The position numbers and the translations under genes are program-made. This document shows positions 53,547 to 62,991 of a DNA stretch of 63,144 nucleotides, in pieces. How positions within the stretch are numbered: the stretch's first letter is position 1; every line of letters begins with the position of its first letter. Origin of the DNA: Candidatus Cloacimonadota bacterium (GTDB lineage: Bacteria; Cloacimonadota; Cloacimonadia; Cloacimonadales; Cloacimonadaceae); assembly GCA_023228285.1 (NCBI GenBank), contig JALOBM010000005.1, forward strand, positions 1 to 63,144, read 5' to 3'. Under the pieces are notes generated by a model. It had not been told where the DNA came from. It was given only the letters and a program-made list of their open reading frames with translations, and did no database searches.

Positions 53547-55073
53547 CTAATCAAGTATTTTTAGAATGCGTAGCTGGTTGGCTGAGCGCCACAAAACGAG
53601 ACAATCGTACTCCTTATCCTTCATGAGATGCAGCCCCCCGCAATCCAGATTCCAAGAACCGGCCATTTCGCTCACTTTCAGTCCCCTGATGAGCAAAGTA
53701 GGTTCCGGATTCTTTTGACCCCATGGAAGCATGATTTCTAGCTTCTGCCATTGCTCTTGATTCATCTCCGCAAGTGAGCATTCAACATCGTAATGAATCT
53801 CATCTACTTCGTTTGAAGATATAAGGTTAGCACTCAAGTAATCAGTAAAACACTCAAGGAAACCGTCATAAGAATCTGTATTCATGGAGAATCCGGCTGC
53901 TTTTGCATGTCCGCCAAATTGGATGAGATGATCTTTACAGTGCGTAAAGGCATCCACCATGTTAAAACCTTCTCCGCAACGCCCTTCGCATACCGTATTG
54001 CCGTTGTGATGTTTCAGCATGATAGTCGGGATACCCAGCCGGTTCACAATAAAAGTAGATGCTGTGCCCAACAAAGAATATGGAATGGCGTCTTCTTCGT
54101 CGTAATATACAAAGAAGTTTCCCACAAAGTTTTCTGCTAGAGTCTCCAGAAAGCTGAAGACATGGTTCAGTTCCGCTTCCCAGATATTCTTTTGCTCTTC
54201 TAGACCCTCAAACAGACGAGCCTTGGCATCGGAGAGTTGCAAAATGAAGCGGAGCGCTGTATGCTGTCCTCCCTCTTCCCGGCCATTGGCAATAAGGCGG
54301 GATGTATAGATAAGGAAATTATTGACATCGGTGGGGTTGTCTACCCTGCTGTAGTTACGCAAAAGAAACTGTACTGTATGGTCGCTTACTTCTTCGAAGT
54401 GCTTTAAAACATGTCTTACCAGGATTCGGTTGATACCGATCATGGGTACCTTATCCGCCAATGAGCCTACTGCAGTCCAAAAGTAGCTGGCTGGATCGAT
54501 AGGATGTTCCCATACTTTGGCCAGATAACGAATCAGCATCAGTACCACACCTACTCCAGCCAAGGCTTTGAAGGGATACTCGCAGGATGGTAACTGCGGA
54601 TTCATAACGGCATAAGCATTGGGCAACATATCTGATTGCACAAGATGATGGTCGGTGATTATAACATCACAACCAATATCATTCAGCTTTTCTACTCCTT
54701 TAAAAGCGGAGATGCCATTATCCACAGTAATAACGAGCTTGTAACCATTCTTCTTTACATGCTCGATAAAGCCTGCCTGGATACCGTGAGGTTCCAGATT
54801 GCGGTTTGGGATATAGTAGCTATGACGCTGATATCCGCAACTGTTCAGATAGTTGTACAATATGTATGTGCTTGTGATACCATCCGGATCGTCGTGCCCA
54901 AAAATGACCATAGGTTCGTTTTGGAAAATGGCTTCCCGTATTCGCTCCGAAACCTTGTCGATGTTCGCAAAGAGACCCTCGTCCGGCAAATCATCGATAC
55001 TGCTCTCCATATCAATAGGCAGTAGATTGCGGGCTTTTAATATTCTTTCGGATAAATTGCCATCTGCTACCAT
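53547..55073 (-). CDS. recJ: RecJ-like single-strand-specific exonuclease (DHH family)
   Basis: A 508-residue DHH phosphoesterase. Metal-binding motifs are GHDDPDGITS, TVDNGIS, VIITDHHLVQSD and the DHHA1-type FGGHAKAAGFS. RecJ degrades single-stranded DNA 5' to 3' in recombination and mismatch repair. It is somewhat shorter than typical bacterial RecJ (about 560-580 residues), mostly at the C-terminus, so the OB-like final domain may be reduced. It overlaps the preceding outer-membrane gene by seven bases. Confidence 0.85.
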   Translation of the reverse strand: MVADGNLSERILKARNLLPIDMESSIDDLPDEGLFANIDKVSERIREAIFQNEPMVIFGHDDPDGITSTYILYNYLNSCGYQRHSYYIPNRNLEPHGIQAGFIEHVKKNGYKLVITVDNGISAFKGVEKLNDIGCDVIITDHHLVQSDMLPNAYAVMNPQLPSCEYPFKALAGVGVVLMLIRYLAKVWEHPIDPASYFWTAVGSLADKVPMIGINRILVRHVLKHFEEVSDHTVQFLLRNYSRVDNPTDVNNFLIYTSRLIANGREEGGQHTALRFILQLSDAKARLFEGLEEQKNIWEAELNHVFSFLETLAENFVGNFFVYYDEEDAIPYSLLGTASTFIVNRLGIPTIMLKHHNGNTVCEGRCGEGFNMVDAFTHCKDHLIQFGGHAKAAGFSMNTDSYDGFLECFTDYLSANLISSNEVDEIHYDVECSLAEMNQEQWQKLEIMLPWGQKNPEPTLLIRGLKVSEMAGSWNLDCGGLHLMKDKEYDCLVLWRSANQLRILKILD

Positions 55074-56272
55074 TGTTGCAATTCCTCCGCCTTAGGTATC
55101 TCTCTGGGAGCAGTGCGATCAATCGCTTTGCTAATGATGTCGAAACCGGTAAAACCAATAAGCATCATATAACTGGTGTCCTGGATATTATGTGTGTCCA
55201 GAGAACCGCGTGTCTGATACATAAAGCCAAGGTCCAAGCGATTCACTTCTCCCTTTAGTGGTAAGCTGAAACCGGCACTGATGGCATTCTCGTCCACATA
55301 CTCCCCGTTTACTTTGAACGGTAAAGCGCGTCTGGAATAACCTGCCCGCAACGGAATCTTGTGATACCAATAGCGCTTGCGTGCAGTATTGGGCTCATAT
55401 GCCACACCAACACCCAGTTTCCAGCCATCACGCAAGTTGGCATCGGTTTCGGAGAAGGCTTCATAAGTGTAATCAGCGGCAACCTTGAACTCCCGTAGCA
55501 TAAGGCCGGTGTAGCCAAAGCCAATGGTAAGAGGGATGTCAAATGATGAATTTTCTGCTTCACCGCTACTGTGGAAACTGCTCCAGATTCTTTCTCCCTT
55601 CAATGTAACTGGCAGGGTCGCATAAGAGCCAAAGGCATGGTCATTATATCGCTGCACAAATCCAACGCTGATGCTGGGATTCTTGTAGTTTTGCTCCAAC
55701 GTCTCGGAGCTGGGCACTGTGTTTTCAGATGAGCTTTGAACAAATTTGCGGTTGTCATGCCCTAAAAAATAATTACCGCTGATACCAAGGTTCAGGTTTT
55801 TGTATCTATAGCTGTAGACGAGGTCCGCACGGTACAAGTATTTATCCACTTCCTGGCTTTCTATGGTAAGGCTATCGATCATGGTCTGATTTTTCACCAA
55901 ACCATTGGCATAAGAAGCAAACTGGAAAGCAAAACGATGTTTCTTTACCGGAATCGATATGCTGAAATAGGGGAAATCTACCGAATCATCCCGAAAGCTG
56001 TTCTCGTTTCCGTTGTATTTGGATTTATATCCGGTATAGCCAAAAACCATACCCGTACCAAAGAGGGTCTTGTTGTCAATATTGCTCTGAGCTGGATTTG
56101 CGTAGGCGGTGTTATTGCGAAACACATCGCTGGAGCCGGTATCTCCCATGCTCAAACTATAAATGTCGCGCCCATAGTATTGGACAGGATAACCATCGTA
56201 AGAGAAGATGGAATTTCCTGCCCACAGTGACATGGCTATCAGACAGGATGCGATTAGTATTGATCTTTTCAT
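55067..56272 (-). CDS. PorV/UPF0164-like outer-membrane protein
   Basis: A 401-residue protein with a signal peptide (MKRSILIASCLIAMSLWA). The mature N-terminus reads GRDIYSLSMGDTGSS and NTAYANPAQSNID, the family hallmark, and barrel strands follow. The start overlaps tatD's stop by four bases and its end overlaps recJ. Its placement among housekeeping genes is typical of the FCB group. It may be a fatty-acid-type channel or a type IX secretion accessory (inference). Confidence 0.7.
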   Translation of the reverse strand: MKRSILIASCLIAMSLWAGNSIFSYDGYPVQYYGRDIYSLSMGDTGSSDVFRNNTAYANPAQSNIDNKTLFGTGMVFGYTGYKSKYNGNENSFRDDSVDFPYFSISIPVKKHRFAFQFASYANGLVKNQTMIDSLTIESQEVDKYLYRADLVYSYRYKNLNLGISGNYFLGHDNRKFVQSSSENTVPSSETLEQNYKNPSISVGFVQRYNDHAFGSYATLPVTLKGERIWSSFHSSGEAENSSFDIPLTIGFGYTGLMLREFKVAADYTYEAFSETDANLRDGWKLGVGVAYEPNTARKRYWYHKIPLRAGYSRRALPFKVNGEYVDENAISAGFSLPLKGEVNRLDLGFMYQTRGSLDTHNIQDTSYMMLIGFTGFDIISKAIDRTAPREIPKAEELQQW

Positions 56273-57060
56273 TTCTTATGACCTGCTTTATGGTGTTTAA
56301 CCGGATCTGGTGGAACGCGGAAGAACTTCATCGCGTTATTATATGAGGCTTCTGCCACTTCATTGGGACTGATCTCTTTGATCTGTGCAATCTTTTCTGC
56401 AACAAGATGTAACAGCAGCGGAGAATTGCGTTGTCCTCGGTGCGGATGAGGCGGTAAGTAGGGACAATCCGTTTCGATCATGAATCTGTCCATAGGCACC
56501 AAACGAACCACATCATCCAGATGAGAATTGTTGTAGGTAATACTGCCTGTAAAACTCATCATCCAGCCAGCATCCAGAACCTGCTGGGCAAAGATGATGT
56601 CTCCGGAGAAGCAATGGAACACAGCTTCCTTCACGTTTTCCTGTTTCAGTATATTGTAACATTCCTGATGCGCTTGTCTGTCGTGAACTACCACTGGCAA
56701 ATCGTATTCAACAGCCAAGTGAGCTTGATTTGCAAATACTTCCCGTTGCACTGGATAAGGAGACAGATTGCGGAAGAAATCGAGGCCGATCTCGCCAATG
56801 GCCAAGACTTTCTTTTCCCGCGCATGTTTCTTCACCAGCTCTGCGTCAAATTCTTGAGCGTCGTGCGGATGAAAACCAACCGAAGTATAAATATGCAGAT
56901 GCTTCTTGGCCAGTTCCAGCGACGATATTGCGGTATCCTTGTTGTATGAGATGTTGATAATGTATTCGATACCAGTGCTAAAACATTTATTGATAAGACT
57001 CTCCCGGTCAGAATCAAAATCCGGAAGGTCCAGATGCGCATGAGTCTCAAACAGCTTCAT
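56269..57060 (-). CDS. TatD family metal-dependent DNase
   Basis: A 263-residue TIM-barrel hydrolase. Metal ligands are visible in ETHAHLDLPDF, AIGEIGLDFFR, VVVHDRQAH, VFHCFSGD and METDCPYLPP-like MIETDCPYLPP. TatD proteins are 3'-5' exonucleases acting in DNA repair or turnover. A minus-strand promoter with perfect -35 and -10 hexamers lies at 57097-57123. It is the first gene of the tatD-to-tamB run. Confidence 0.92.
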   Translation of the reverse strand: MKLFETHAHLDLPDFDSDRESLINKCFSTGIEYIINISYNKDTAISSLELAKKHLHIYTSVGFHPHDAQEFDAELVKKHAREKKVLAIGEIGLDFFRNLSPYPVQREVFANQAHLAVEYDLPVVVHDRQAHQECYNILKQENVKEAVFHCFSGDIIFAQQVLDAGWMMSFTGSITYNNSHLDDVVRLVPMDRFMIETDCPYLPPHPHRGQRNSPLLLHLVAEKIAQIKEISPNEVAEASYNNAMKFFRVPPDPVKHHKAGHKK

Positions 57061-57096
57061 ATTTCTAGGCGAGTCCCCTTTTTCTTGTTTGTGTCA

Positions 57097-57123
57097 ATTA
57101 TATCACCTTCTTTATCCTGTCAA
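57097..57123 (-). promoter_or_regulatory. tatD promoter
   Basis: On the minus strand perfect TTGACA (57118-57123) and TATAAT (57097-57102) are separated by 15 bp, 37 bp before the tatD start. The short spacer recurs at groEL. Confidence 0.65.
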
Positions 57124-57188
57124 AGAGAATTTTGGCCAGCTCTGTTAAGCAGGCTTTTTCATATAGTACAGATACTCCAGGTGAGCTC

Positions 57189-57902
57189 TTAATACTGCTC
57201 ATTCAAAGCAAGGAGTTGATATTGGGAAGCAATGCAGATAGCCGCCGTTTCCGCCCTTACAATCCGTTTGCAGATGCTAATGGAAGGAATTTCCTGCATC
57301 ACCTGGATATCAGCTTCCGAAAAGCCCCCTTCGGGACCAATGATAAAGCAAGGCTTTTTAGTGCTCTTTGTGTCGTATAGGCAATTCTGCTGCTCGCTTT
57401 CAGAGCATAATACTGGCTGATAACCCTGTTGTCTGATATAGGGCAAAGCATCTTCGAGGTTCAGAATAGGATGTATTGTGGGCAGATAGGGATTGTCACA
57501 TTGCTTTATCGCTGCCAAAGCGATCTTTTCAAAGCGAAATATGGTGTTGCGTTTTTCGTCCCTTACAGTATATTCCGTAAGCAAGGGGAAGAAAGCGCTC
57601 GCTCCCAGTTCGGTACACTTTTCCACCACTAATTCATCATGATGGTTTTTGAGCAGTGAAAAGGCTATGGCAAAAGGCATCTCTGGCGCTGGATGTTCTT
57701 TGATGCTGATCGCTTCCAATACTGCACAACGCTTTTCCAGCTTAACCACTCTGCACTCTGCGCTCAAGCCATTACCCCCGTTGAGCATGATCCTGGCCCC
57801 GCTTCGAATGCGTTTTACTCTGCTAAGGTGGTAATACTCATCATTTTCCAGGATGATTTCCCGGCTGTCTGTTCTCAACTGAGGATAATAGTATGATGGC
57901 AT
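57189..57902 (-). CDS. rsmE: 16S rRNA (uracil-1498-N3) methyltransferase
   Basis: A 237-residue SPOUT methyltransferase. An N-terminal PUA-like domain (residues 1-70) is followed by the knot region with CFIIGPEGGFSEADI and KRIVRAETAAICIASQY, the RsmE signatures. It methylates U1498 in the decoding centre of 16S rRNA. It starts two bases after the dnaJ stop, the usual dnaJ-rsmE neighbourhood, and is the last gene of the heat-shock operon. Confidence 0.93.
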   Translation of the reverse strand: MPSYYYPQLRTDSREIILENDEYYHLSRVKRIRSGARIMLNGGNGLSAECRVVKLEKRCAVLEAISIKEHPAPEMPFAIAFSLLKNHHDELVVEKCTELGASAFFPLLTEYTVRDEKRNTIFRFEKIALAAIKQCDNPYLPTIHPILNLEDALPYIRQQGYQPVLCSESEQQNCLYDTKSTKKPCFIIGPEGGFSEADIQVMQEIPSISICKRIVRAETAAICIASQYQLLALNEQY

Positions 57903-57904
57903 CT

Positions 57905-59047
57905 CTATACGAAGTAATCCCTTAGTTTCGAAAAGAAGCCCTTACCTGGTTTCAACTCCCGCTTGGCGTCATATTCCTTCAGCTTCGTGAACATCTCGGT
58001 TTCTTCCTTCGATATTTTGGTGGGGATCACAACCACAACCCGCACGATCTCATCGCCTTTGCTATATGAATTCAGGCTTTGAATGCCCTGACCTTTCAGG
58101 CGAAACAGTCTGCCGCTTTGAGTTCCGGATGGAATCTTCATTTTCACTTTTCCGCTTAGCGTGGGTACTAGGATTTCGTCCCCTAGGACTGCTTGGGATA
58201 TCGAGATAGGGTATTCCATAATGATGTCGTTTCCATTGCGCTCAAACAGATCATCCTGCTTTTCATGGATTAGAACCAGGATATCTCCGCGACTTCCGTT
58301 TCTGGGTCCCACATTCCCTTGTCCACGCAGACGGATATATTGGTTTTCCTCCACTCCTGCGGGGATCTTCACGTTGATTTCTTTTACCTTTGCGATGCGC
58401 CCTTCACCATAGCATTTCCCGCATTTGTTCTTGATGATCTTGCCTTCACCTCTGCATGATGGGCATTCGGAAACGGTTTGCATCTGCCCGAAAAGGGATT
58501 GGCGAACTTGGCGCACTTGTCCCGATCCTCTGCATTGAGAGCAAGTATCCACCTGGCCGTCGGCGCTGCCGCTCCCGTTACATTTGTCACAGACTTCTTT
58601 GGTGCTTATCTTGATCTTTTTCTCGGCTCCGATGGCAATCTCGTTCAAGCTCAACGATAGTTCGATTTGCAGATCTTCTCCACGATTCGAGCTTCTTCCC
58701 GATGAACGCGATCCAAATCCACCTCCAAAAAGGCTATCGAAGATGGAAGAGAAACCGTCGCCAAAGATGTCGTTTAGATCACTACGATGCGTAAAATTCT
58801 CCCAGGAAAATCCACCCGCACCAAACTGTCCTTCTACTCCATATTGATCGTAAATCTGCCGTTTATCCTTATCACTCAGGACTTCGTATGCTTCACTGGC
58901 TTCCTTGAACTTTTCTTCTGCTTCTTTGTTATCCGGATTCTTATCCGGGTGATACTGCATAGCCAGCTTGCGGTAGTTTTTCTTGATAGTTGCTTCATCG
59001 GCGTTCTTGTCAACACCCAATACTTCATAATAATCGCGTTTCGCCAT
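57905..59047 (-). CDS. dnaJ: Chaperone DnaJ
   Basis: A 380-residue class A J-protein. The J-domain (1-70) has [10 protein letters not shown] Gly/Phe-rich region follows, then four zinc-finger motifs ([32 protein letters not shown]) and the peptide-binding domain with LRGQGNVG. It recruits substrates to DnaK and stimulates ATP hydrolysis. GGAGA precedes the ATG. The 112-bp spacer to dnaK contains two hairpins, listed separately. Confidence 0.97.
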   Translation of the reverse strand: MAKRDYYEVLGVDKNADEATIKKNYRKLAMQYHPDKNPDNKEAEEKFKEASEAYEVLSDKDKRQIYDQYGVEGQFGAGGFSWENFTHRSDLNDIFGDGFSSIFDSLFGGGFGSRSSGRSSNRGEDLQIELSLSLNEIAIGAEKKIKISTKEVCDKCNGSGSADGQVDTCSQCRGSGQVRQVRQSLFGQMQTVSECPSCRGEGKIIKNKCGKCYGEGRIAKVKEINVKIPAGVEENQYIRLRGQGNVGPRNGSRGDILVLIHEKQDDLFERNGNDIIMEYPISISQAVLGDEILVPTLSGKVKMKIPSGTQSGRLFRLKGQGIQSLNSYSKGDEIVRVVVVIPTKISKEETEMFTKLKEYDAKRELKPGKGFFSKLRDYFV

Positions 59048-59071
59048 CTATTCTCCTAATAAATCAAAACT

Positions 59072-59121
59072 ATCTGCTTAGCAGAAAGCAGATCAATAAA
59101 CAAAACTATCCCTGGGGATAG
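59072..59121 (-). promoter_or_regulatory. Tandem hairpins between dnaK and dnaJ
   Basis: Two stem-loops occupy the dnaK-dnaJ spacer. ATCTGCTT / AAGCAGAT (59072-59093, 8-bp perfect stem) lies about 25 bp before dnaJ. CTATCCCC / AGGGATAG-type (59106-59121) is followed on the minus strand by TTTTGTTT. The second resembles a weak attenuator; the first lies close to the dnaJ ribosome site. Together they could lower DnaJ relative to DnaK. Confidence 0.5.
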
Positions 59122-59159
59122 CCCGATTCACGAACTATCCCCGCAGGATATTTATTGGA

Positions 59160-61127
59160 TTATTTATCGTCAACGACCTCAAAATCTGCGTCTATAGGGC
59201 CGTCATCTTTCTTATGATCTTCTTCTTTTGTTCCCACAAAATCTTCCGGATTGAAGCCTTGCGCGTTGGGATCAAATCCTGCTCCGCCACCTTGCTGTTG
59301 CTGTTGTTGCTGCTGCATGTTAGCGTAGATGATCTCCCCCAATTTTTGAGCTTTTTTGGATAGATTTTCTATAATCTGATCAACCTGTTCTTTGTCACCA
59401 AGCTTGTCAAGCCGTTCCTTGGCGTTCTTCAATTCAGCTTCCAATTCGCTTCTATCACTTTCCGGCAGTTTGTCACCATATTCAGATAGACTCTTTTCAG
59501 TGCTGAAGATCAGTGTATCCAGTTCATTCTTTGCGCTTACAAATTCCTGGCGCTTTTTATCTTCCTCAGCGTGTAGTTCGGCATCTTTCACCATGCGATC
59601 AATGTCTTCCTTGTCGATACTACCTGCACGGTCTATCTGGATGGATTGCTCCTTACCCGTGCCTTTATCCTTTGCGGATACATGCAAAATGCCATTAGCG
59701 TCGATATCGAAGGTTACTTCGATCTGTGGTACTCCGCGTGGAGCAGAAGGAATTCCAACCAGGTCAAATCTGCCCAGACTCTTATTATCCTGAGCCATGG
59801 GACGCTCACCCTGCAATACATGAATAGTCACAGCGGTTTGATTGTCCGCAGCAGTGGAAAACACCTGGCTCTTCTTTGTGGGAATTGTAGTATTTCGAGG
59901 AATCAGAGTAGTCATCATACTTCCCAGAGTCTCGATTCCCAATGATAGTGGAGTCACATCCAAAAGCAGCACATCGGATACTTTGTCATCTCCGGACATG
60001 ATAGCACCTTGAATGGCGGCACCAATGGCAACCACTTCATCAGGATTGAGGCTGCGATTGGGCTTTTTGCCAAAGTACTTTTCCACCGCTTCTCCTACTG
60101 CCGGAATACGGGTGCTGCCACCCACCATCAGTACTTCCTGAATATCGGAAGTGCTTAGCTTGGCATCGGCCAGAGCTTTTTTGCAGGGACCCAATGTACG
60201 CTCAACCAAATCAGCAGTCAGACGGTTAAACTCTGCCAGACTGAGGTCCAGACTCAAGTGTTTGGGACCGGTGGCATCCGCTGTGATAAAGGGAAGATTG
60301 ATATTTGTGGTCTGAGTTCCGGAGAGCTCGATCTTGGCTTTTTCTGCTGCTTCACGCAAACGCTGCATCGCCATCGGATCCTTACTGAGATCCATACCTT
60401 CCTGCTTCTTAAACTGCTCCAGAATCCAGTCTATTACCCGCTTATCAAAGTCGTCTCCGCCCAGATGAGTATCTCCATTGGTGGAAAGTACTTCTACCAC
60501 ACCGGAAGAGATATCCAGGATAGAGATGTCGAAGGTACCTCCGCCCAGGTCATATACCGCTACTTTCTGTTCTTTCTTATTCTCCATACCAAATGCCAAA
60601 GCTGCAGCGGTAGGCTCGTTTATAATTCGTTTCACTTCCAGACCTGCCACTTTACCCGCATCTTTAGTGGCTTGGCGTTGATCGTCATTGAAATAAGCTG
60701 GCACAGTAATCACAGCTTCGGTTACTGTGGTTCCCAAATATGCTTCTGCGGTCTCTTTCATACGTGCAAGCACCATTGCGGATATCTCTTGAGGAGTAAA
60801 GTCCTTGTTTTCACTATCCACGTGAACCGCAGCTTGATTTTTGATGCCGGATTTTACTTTGAAAGGCACTTGTTTTATCTCTTCACTCACTTCCGAGTAA
60901 GAACGGCCCATAAAGCGTTTTATCGAAAACACCGTATTGATCGGATTGGTAACCGCCTGACGCTTTGCCAATTGTCCTACCAGACGTTGTCCATCCTTTG
61001 TAAATGCAACTACAGACGGAGTGGTGCGTCCGCCTTCTGCATTTGTGATTACTACAGGTTTACCACCTTCAACTACTGCAACGCAGGAATTGGTGGTTCC
61101 TAGGTCGATTCCAATTATCTTTCCCAT
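59160..61127 (-). CDS. dnaK: Chaperone DnaK (Hsp70)
   Basis: A 655-residue Hsp70. The ATPase domain shows [34 protein letters not shown] and [13 protein letters not shown]; the substrate domain shows [14 protein letters not shown]. The C-terminus has a Gln-rich stretch (eight Q) and an acidic tail, DFEVVDDK. It sits directly after grpE with no spacer. A long antisense frame on the opposite strand is a known side effect of dnaK codon bias. Confidence 0.98.
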   Translation of the reverse strand: MGKIIGIDLGTTNSCVAVVEGGKPVVITNAEGGRTTPSVVAFTKDGQRLVGQLAKRQAVTNPINTVFSIKRFMGRSYSEVSEEIKQVPFKVKSGIKNQAAVHVDSENKDFTPQEISAMVLARMKETAEAYLGTTVTEAVITVPAYFNDDQRQATKDAGKVAGLEVKRIINEPTAAALAFGMENKKEQKVAVYDLGGGTFDISILDISSGVVEVLSTNGDTHLGGDDFDKRVIDWILEQFKKQEGMDLSKDPMAMQRLREAAEKAKIELSGTQTTNINLPFITADATGPKHLSLDLSLAEFNRLTADLVERTLGPCKKALADAKLSTSDIQEVLMVGGSTRIPAVGEAVEKYFGKKPNRSLNPDEVVAIGAAIQGAIMSGDDKVSDVLLLDVTPLSLGIETLGSMMTTLIPRNTTIPTKKSQVFSTAADNQTAVTIHVLQGERPMAQDNKSLGRFDLVGIPSAPRGVPQIEVTFDIDANGILHVSAKDKGTGKEQSIQIDRAGSIDKEDIDRMVKDAELHAEEDKKRQEFVSAKNELDTLIFSTEKSLSEYGDKLPESDRSELEAELKNAKERLDKLGDKEQVDQIIENLSKKAQKLGEIIYANMQQQQQQQQGGGAGFDPNAQGFNPEDFVGTKEEDHKKDDGPIDADFEVVDDK

Positions 61128-61766
61128 TTATTCCTCCAGGGTATTCATTTTATTTCCATTTGAAACCGCTACCCGAACCGGACGGATCACCTTGTCGTGC
61201 ATGGTATATCCATTCTGGATGATAGCGGCCACAATATTCTCTTCATATTCACTGGCAATATGCGCCAAAGCATCATGATACTCCGGGTCAAATTCACATC
61301 CCAATGCCTCAATCTTCTTTACTCCTTCGTTTTCCAAAGTCTTTGCCAGTTGTTTTTCTATCAGTTGTACACCCTTGCCAAATGGAGATTCCAAATCTTC
61401 AGTCTTGGCCTGATTCAGGGCGCGTTCAAAGTTGTCCAAAACATCACATATATGTAGTGCTAATTCCTTGGTTGCGTGCCTGATCCACTCTGCTTTTTCG
61501 CTAATGCTGCGTTTGCGGAAGTTCTCGAATTCAGCCATGGTTCTCAGGTATTTATCCTTATACTCTGCCAATTCCTTCTTCAGCACTGCCATTTCGTCCT
61601 GTTCGCTGTTTTCCACAGCTACTTTTTCATCACTGTTTGTTGTTTCCGATGCAGTTTCAATCTTTGTTTCTTTCAAGCTCTCTTCCTGTTCTCTGCTATT
61701 CTGCATATTCATATCCTTATCCGGCATGGAAGCTTTCGCCGCTGCCTTCTTCTTTTTATTAGTCAT
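61128..61766 (-). CDS. grpE: Nucleotide exchange factor GrpE
   Basis: A 212-residue protein with a low-complexity charged N-terminus (residues 1-60), a long coiled coil (DEMAVLKKELAEYKDKYLRT) and the family core EFENFRKRSISEK and VIRPVRVAVSNG. It releases ADP from DnaK. I choose ATG 61766, which overlaps the hrcA stop by eight bases and has AGGAGG just upstream; a more distal frame start lies inside hrcA. Its stop is adjacent to the dnaK ATG. Confidence 0.95.
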   Translation of the reverse strand: MTNKKKKAAAKASMPDKDMNMQNSREQEESLKETKIETASETTNSDEKVAVENSEQDEMAVLKKELAEYKDKYLRTMAEFENFRKRSISEKAEWIRHATKELALHICDVLDNFERALNQAKTEDLESPFGKGVQLIEKQLAKTLENEGVKKIEALGCEFDPEYHDALAHIASEYEENIVAAIIQNGYTMHDKVIRPVRVAVSNGNKMNTLEE

Positions 61767-62817
61767 ACATCCTCCTCTTGGGTACAACCATCCCCCGCTT
61801 CGTAGTTTGAGTAATGGTATGCGTCACATCCCGCACCAGAGGAATCAAGCGTCTGTAGTCCGTTCTTAGCGGCGTCAACACTCCCAGGTAACCGGGTATT
61901 CCAAACACCTCGTATTTCCCATAGATCAATGCAAAGCCACTGTAACGAGTGTCCGAAAAATCCTCTCCCATCAACACATTCACTCCAGATATCTCTTTGT
62001 TGCGCATGGAGTTCAGCAAATAGTCCTGCCTCTGAATCAGATTCATGAAGCTTAGGATCGCTTGCTTTGAATCAAACTCCGGTTGCTCTAAAAACTTTAT
62101 ACTGCCATCGTAATGAATAAAGAAATCACTGATCTCGATGAAAGCTTTATGCAGTTCGCTTAGAAACTGGCTAAGGATATCGTTCTCACCCCTACTGCTT
62201 TCCCGCATATCCACCAGCACCTTGTTTGCGATGTCGTAAACCCTGAGTCCCACCAATTCATCATTTAGGTAGCGAACCAGTTTTTTCAATTGGGCATCAT
62301 TTATATCGTAATCGCACTTTAGTATTACAGTCTTGTCCAATCCACTATCTAAACTCATTACGAAGAGTAGTTTGCGATCGCTGATGGAAAATACCTCCAA
62401 ACAAGATAAGTACCCGCTGGATACTTCCGGTTCCGCCACAAATGAAAGCTGATCTGTTTCATGAGCTAGCATTTGCATAATGAAATGTAGGGCCCGCGGA
62501 GTATCTTTATAATGCTGGATGAGTAGCTCGCGCAGAGTATCCATGCGTGGATAACTTACTTTCACGTGTTCCGGTGCGATATATTCCAAATACCTACGAT
62601 ACCCGCTGATAGTCGGCACTCTCCCCGAAGAAGTATGAGGTTGAGATATCAAATTCTGCTCTTCAAGTTTTAATAGATCCAAACGCAAGGTAGCAGTTGA
62701 AACATCACAGAGATACTTCTCGTTCAATACCCGCGAAGAGACGGGTTCACAAGTCCGGATATACTCATCCACCAGAGCTCCAAGTGTATGTATCAATCGT
62801 GCTTGATTCTTCTTCAT
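61759..62817 (-). CDS. hrcA: Heat-inducible transcription repressor HrcA
   Basis: A 352-residue repressor with an N-terminal winged helix-turn-helix (CEPVSSRVLNEKYLCDVSTA, LRLDLLKLEEQNLI and HTSSGRVPTISGYRRYL). The remainder is the GAF-like and dimerisation region. It binds CIRCE elements and is kept active by GroEL. Both CIRCE sites found here, at groEL and at its own gene, have the same right-arm variant, GACTGCTAA. It heads the hrcA-grpE-dnaK-dnaJ-rsmE operon. Confidence 0.96.
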   Translation of the reverse strand: MKKNQARLIHTLGALVDEYIRTCEPVSSRVLNEKYLCDVSTATLRLDLLKLEEQNLISQPHTSSGRVPTISGYRRYLEYIAPEHVKVSYPRMDTLRELLIQHYKDTPRALHFIMQMLAHETDQLSFVAEPEVSSGYLSCLEVFSISDRKLLFVMSLDSGLDKTVILKCDYDINDAQLKKLVRYLNDELVGLRVYDIANKVLVDMRESSRGENDILSQFLSELHKAFIEISDFFIHYDGSIKFLEQPEFDSKQAILSFMNLIQRQDYLLNSMRNKEISGVNVLMGEDFSDTRYSGFALIYGKYEVFGIPGYLGVLTPLRTDYRRLIPLVRDVTHTITQTTKRGMVVPKRRMYD

Positions 62818-62838
62818 AATTACCGCCTCGTTGTTATT

Positions 62839-62865
62839 TTAGCAGTCTAGGCATCAAAGTGCTAA
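62839..62865 (-). promoter_or_regulatory. CIRCE element of the hrcA-dnaK operon
   Basis: Minus strand TTAGCACTT, nine bases, GACTGCTAA. The right arm is identical to that of the groEL CIRCE; the left arm has one extra change (final C to T). It lies just downstream of the promoter. Confidence 0.88.
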
Positions 62866-62874
62866 ACTGAAGAC

Positions 62875-62902
62875 AAATTAATCAAGTCTACGATATTGTC
62901 AA
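62875..62902 (-). promoter_or_regulatory. hrcA operon promoter
   Basis: Minus strand TTGACA (62897-62902), 16 bp, TAATTT (62875-62880). The CIRCE begins 9 bp downstream of the -10. Confidence 0.65.
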
Positions 62903-62991
62903 TCGAAAAGTGAGACTGCTAATTTCCTGCTATGTTGAGACTGTTCAATACCTCCCACATCATTATGCTGCTATCCTGGTGTTCTTAGAGA

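Noticed and set aside
60258..61103. 281-codon open frame antisense to dnaK
   Set aside because: Long antisense frames opposite dnaK are a common result of its codon use. This one has no domain and no ribosome site, and dnaK itself is unmistakable.
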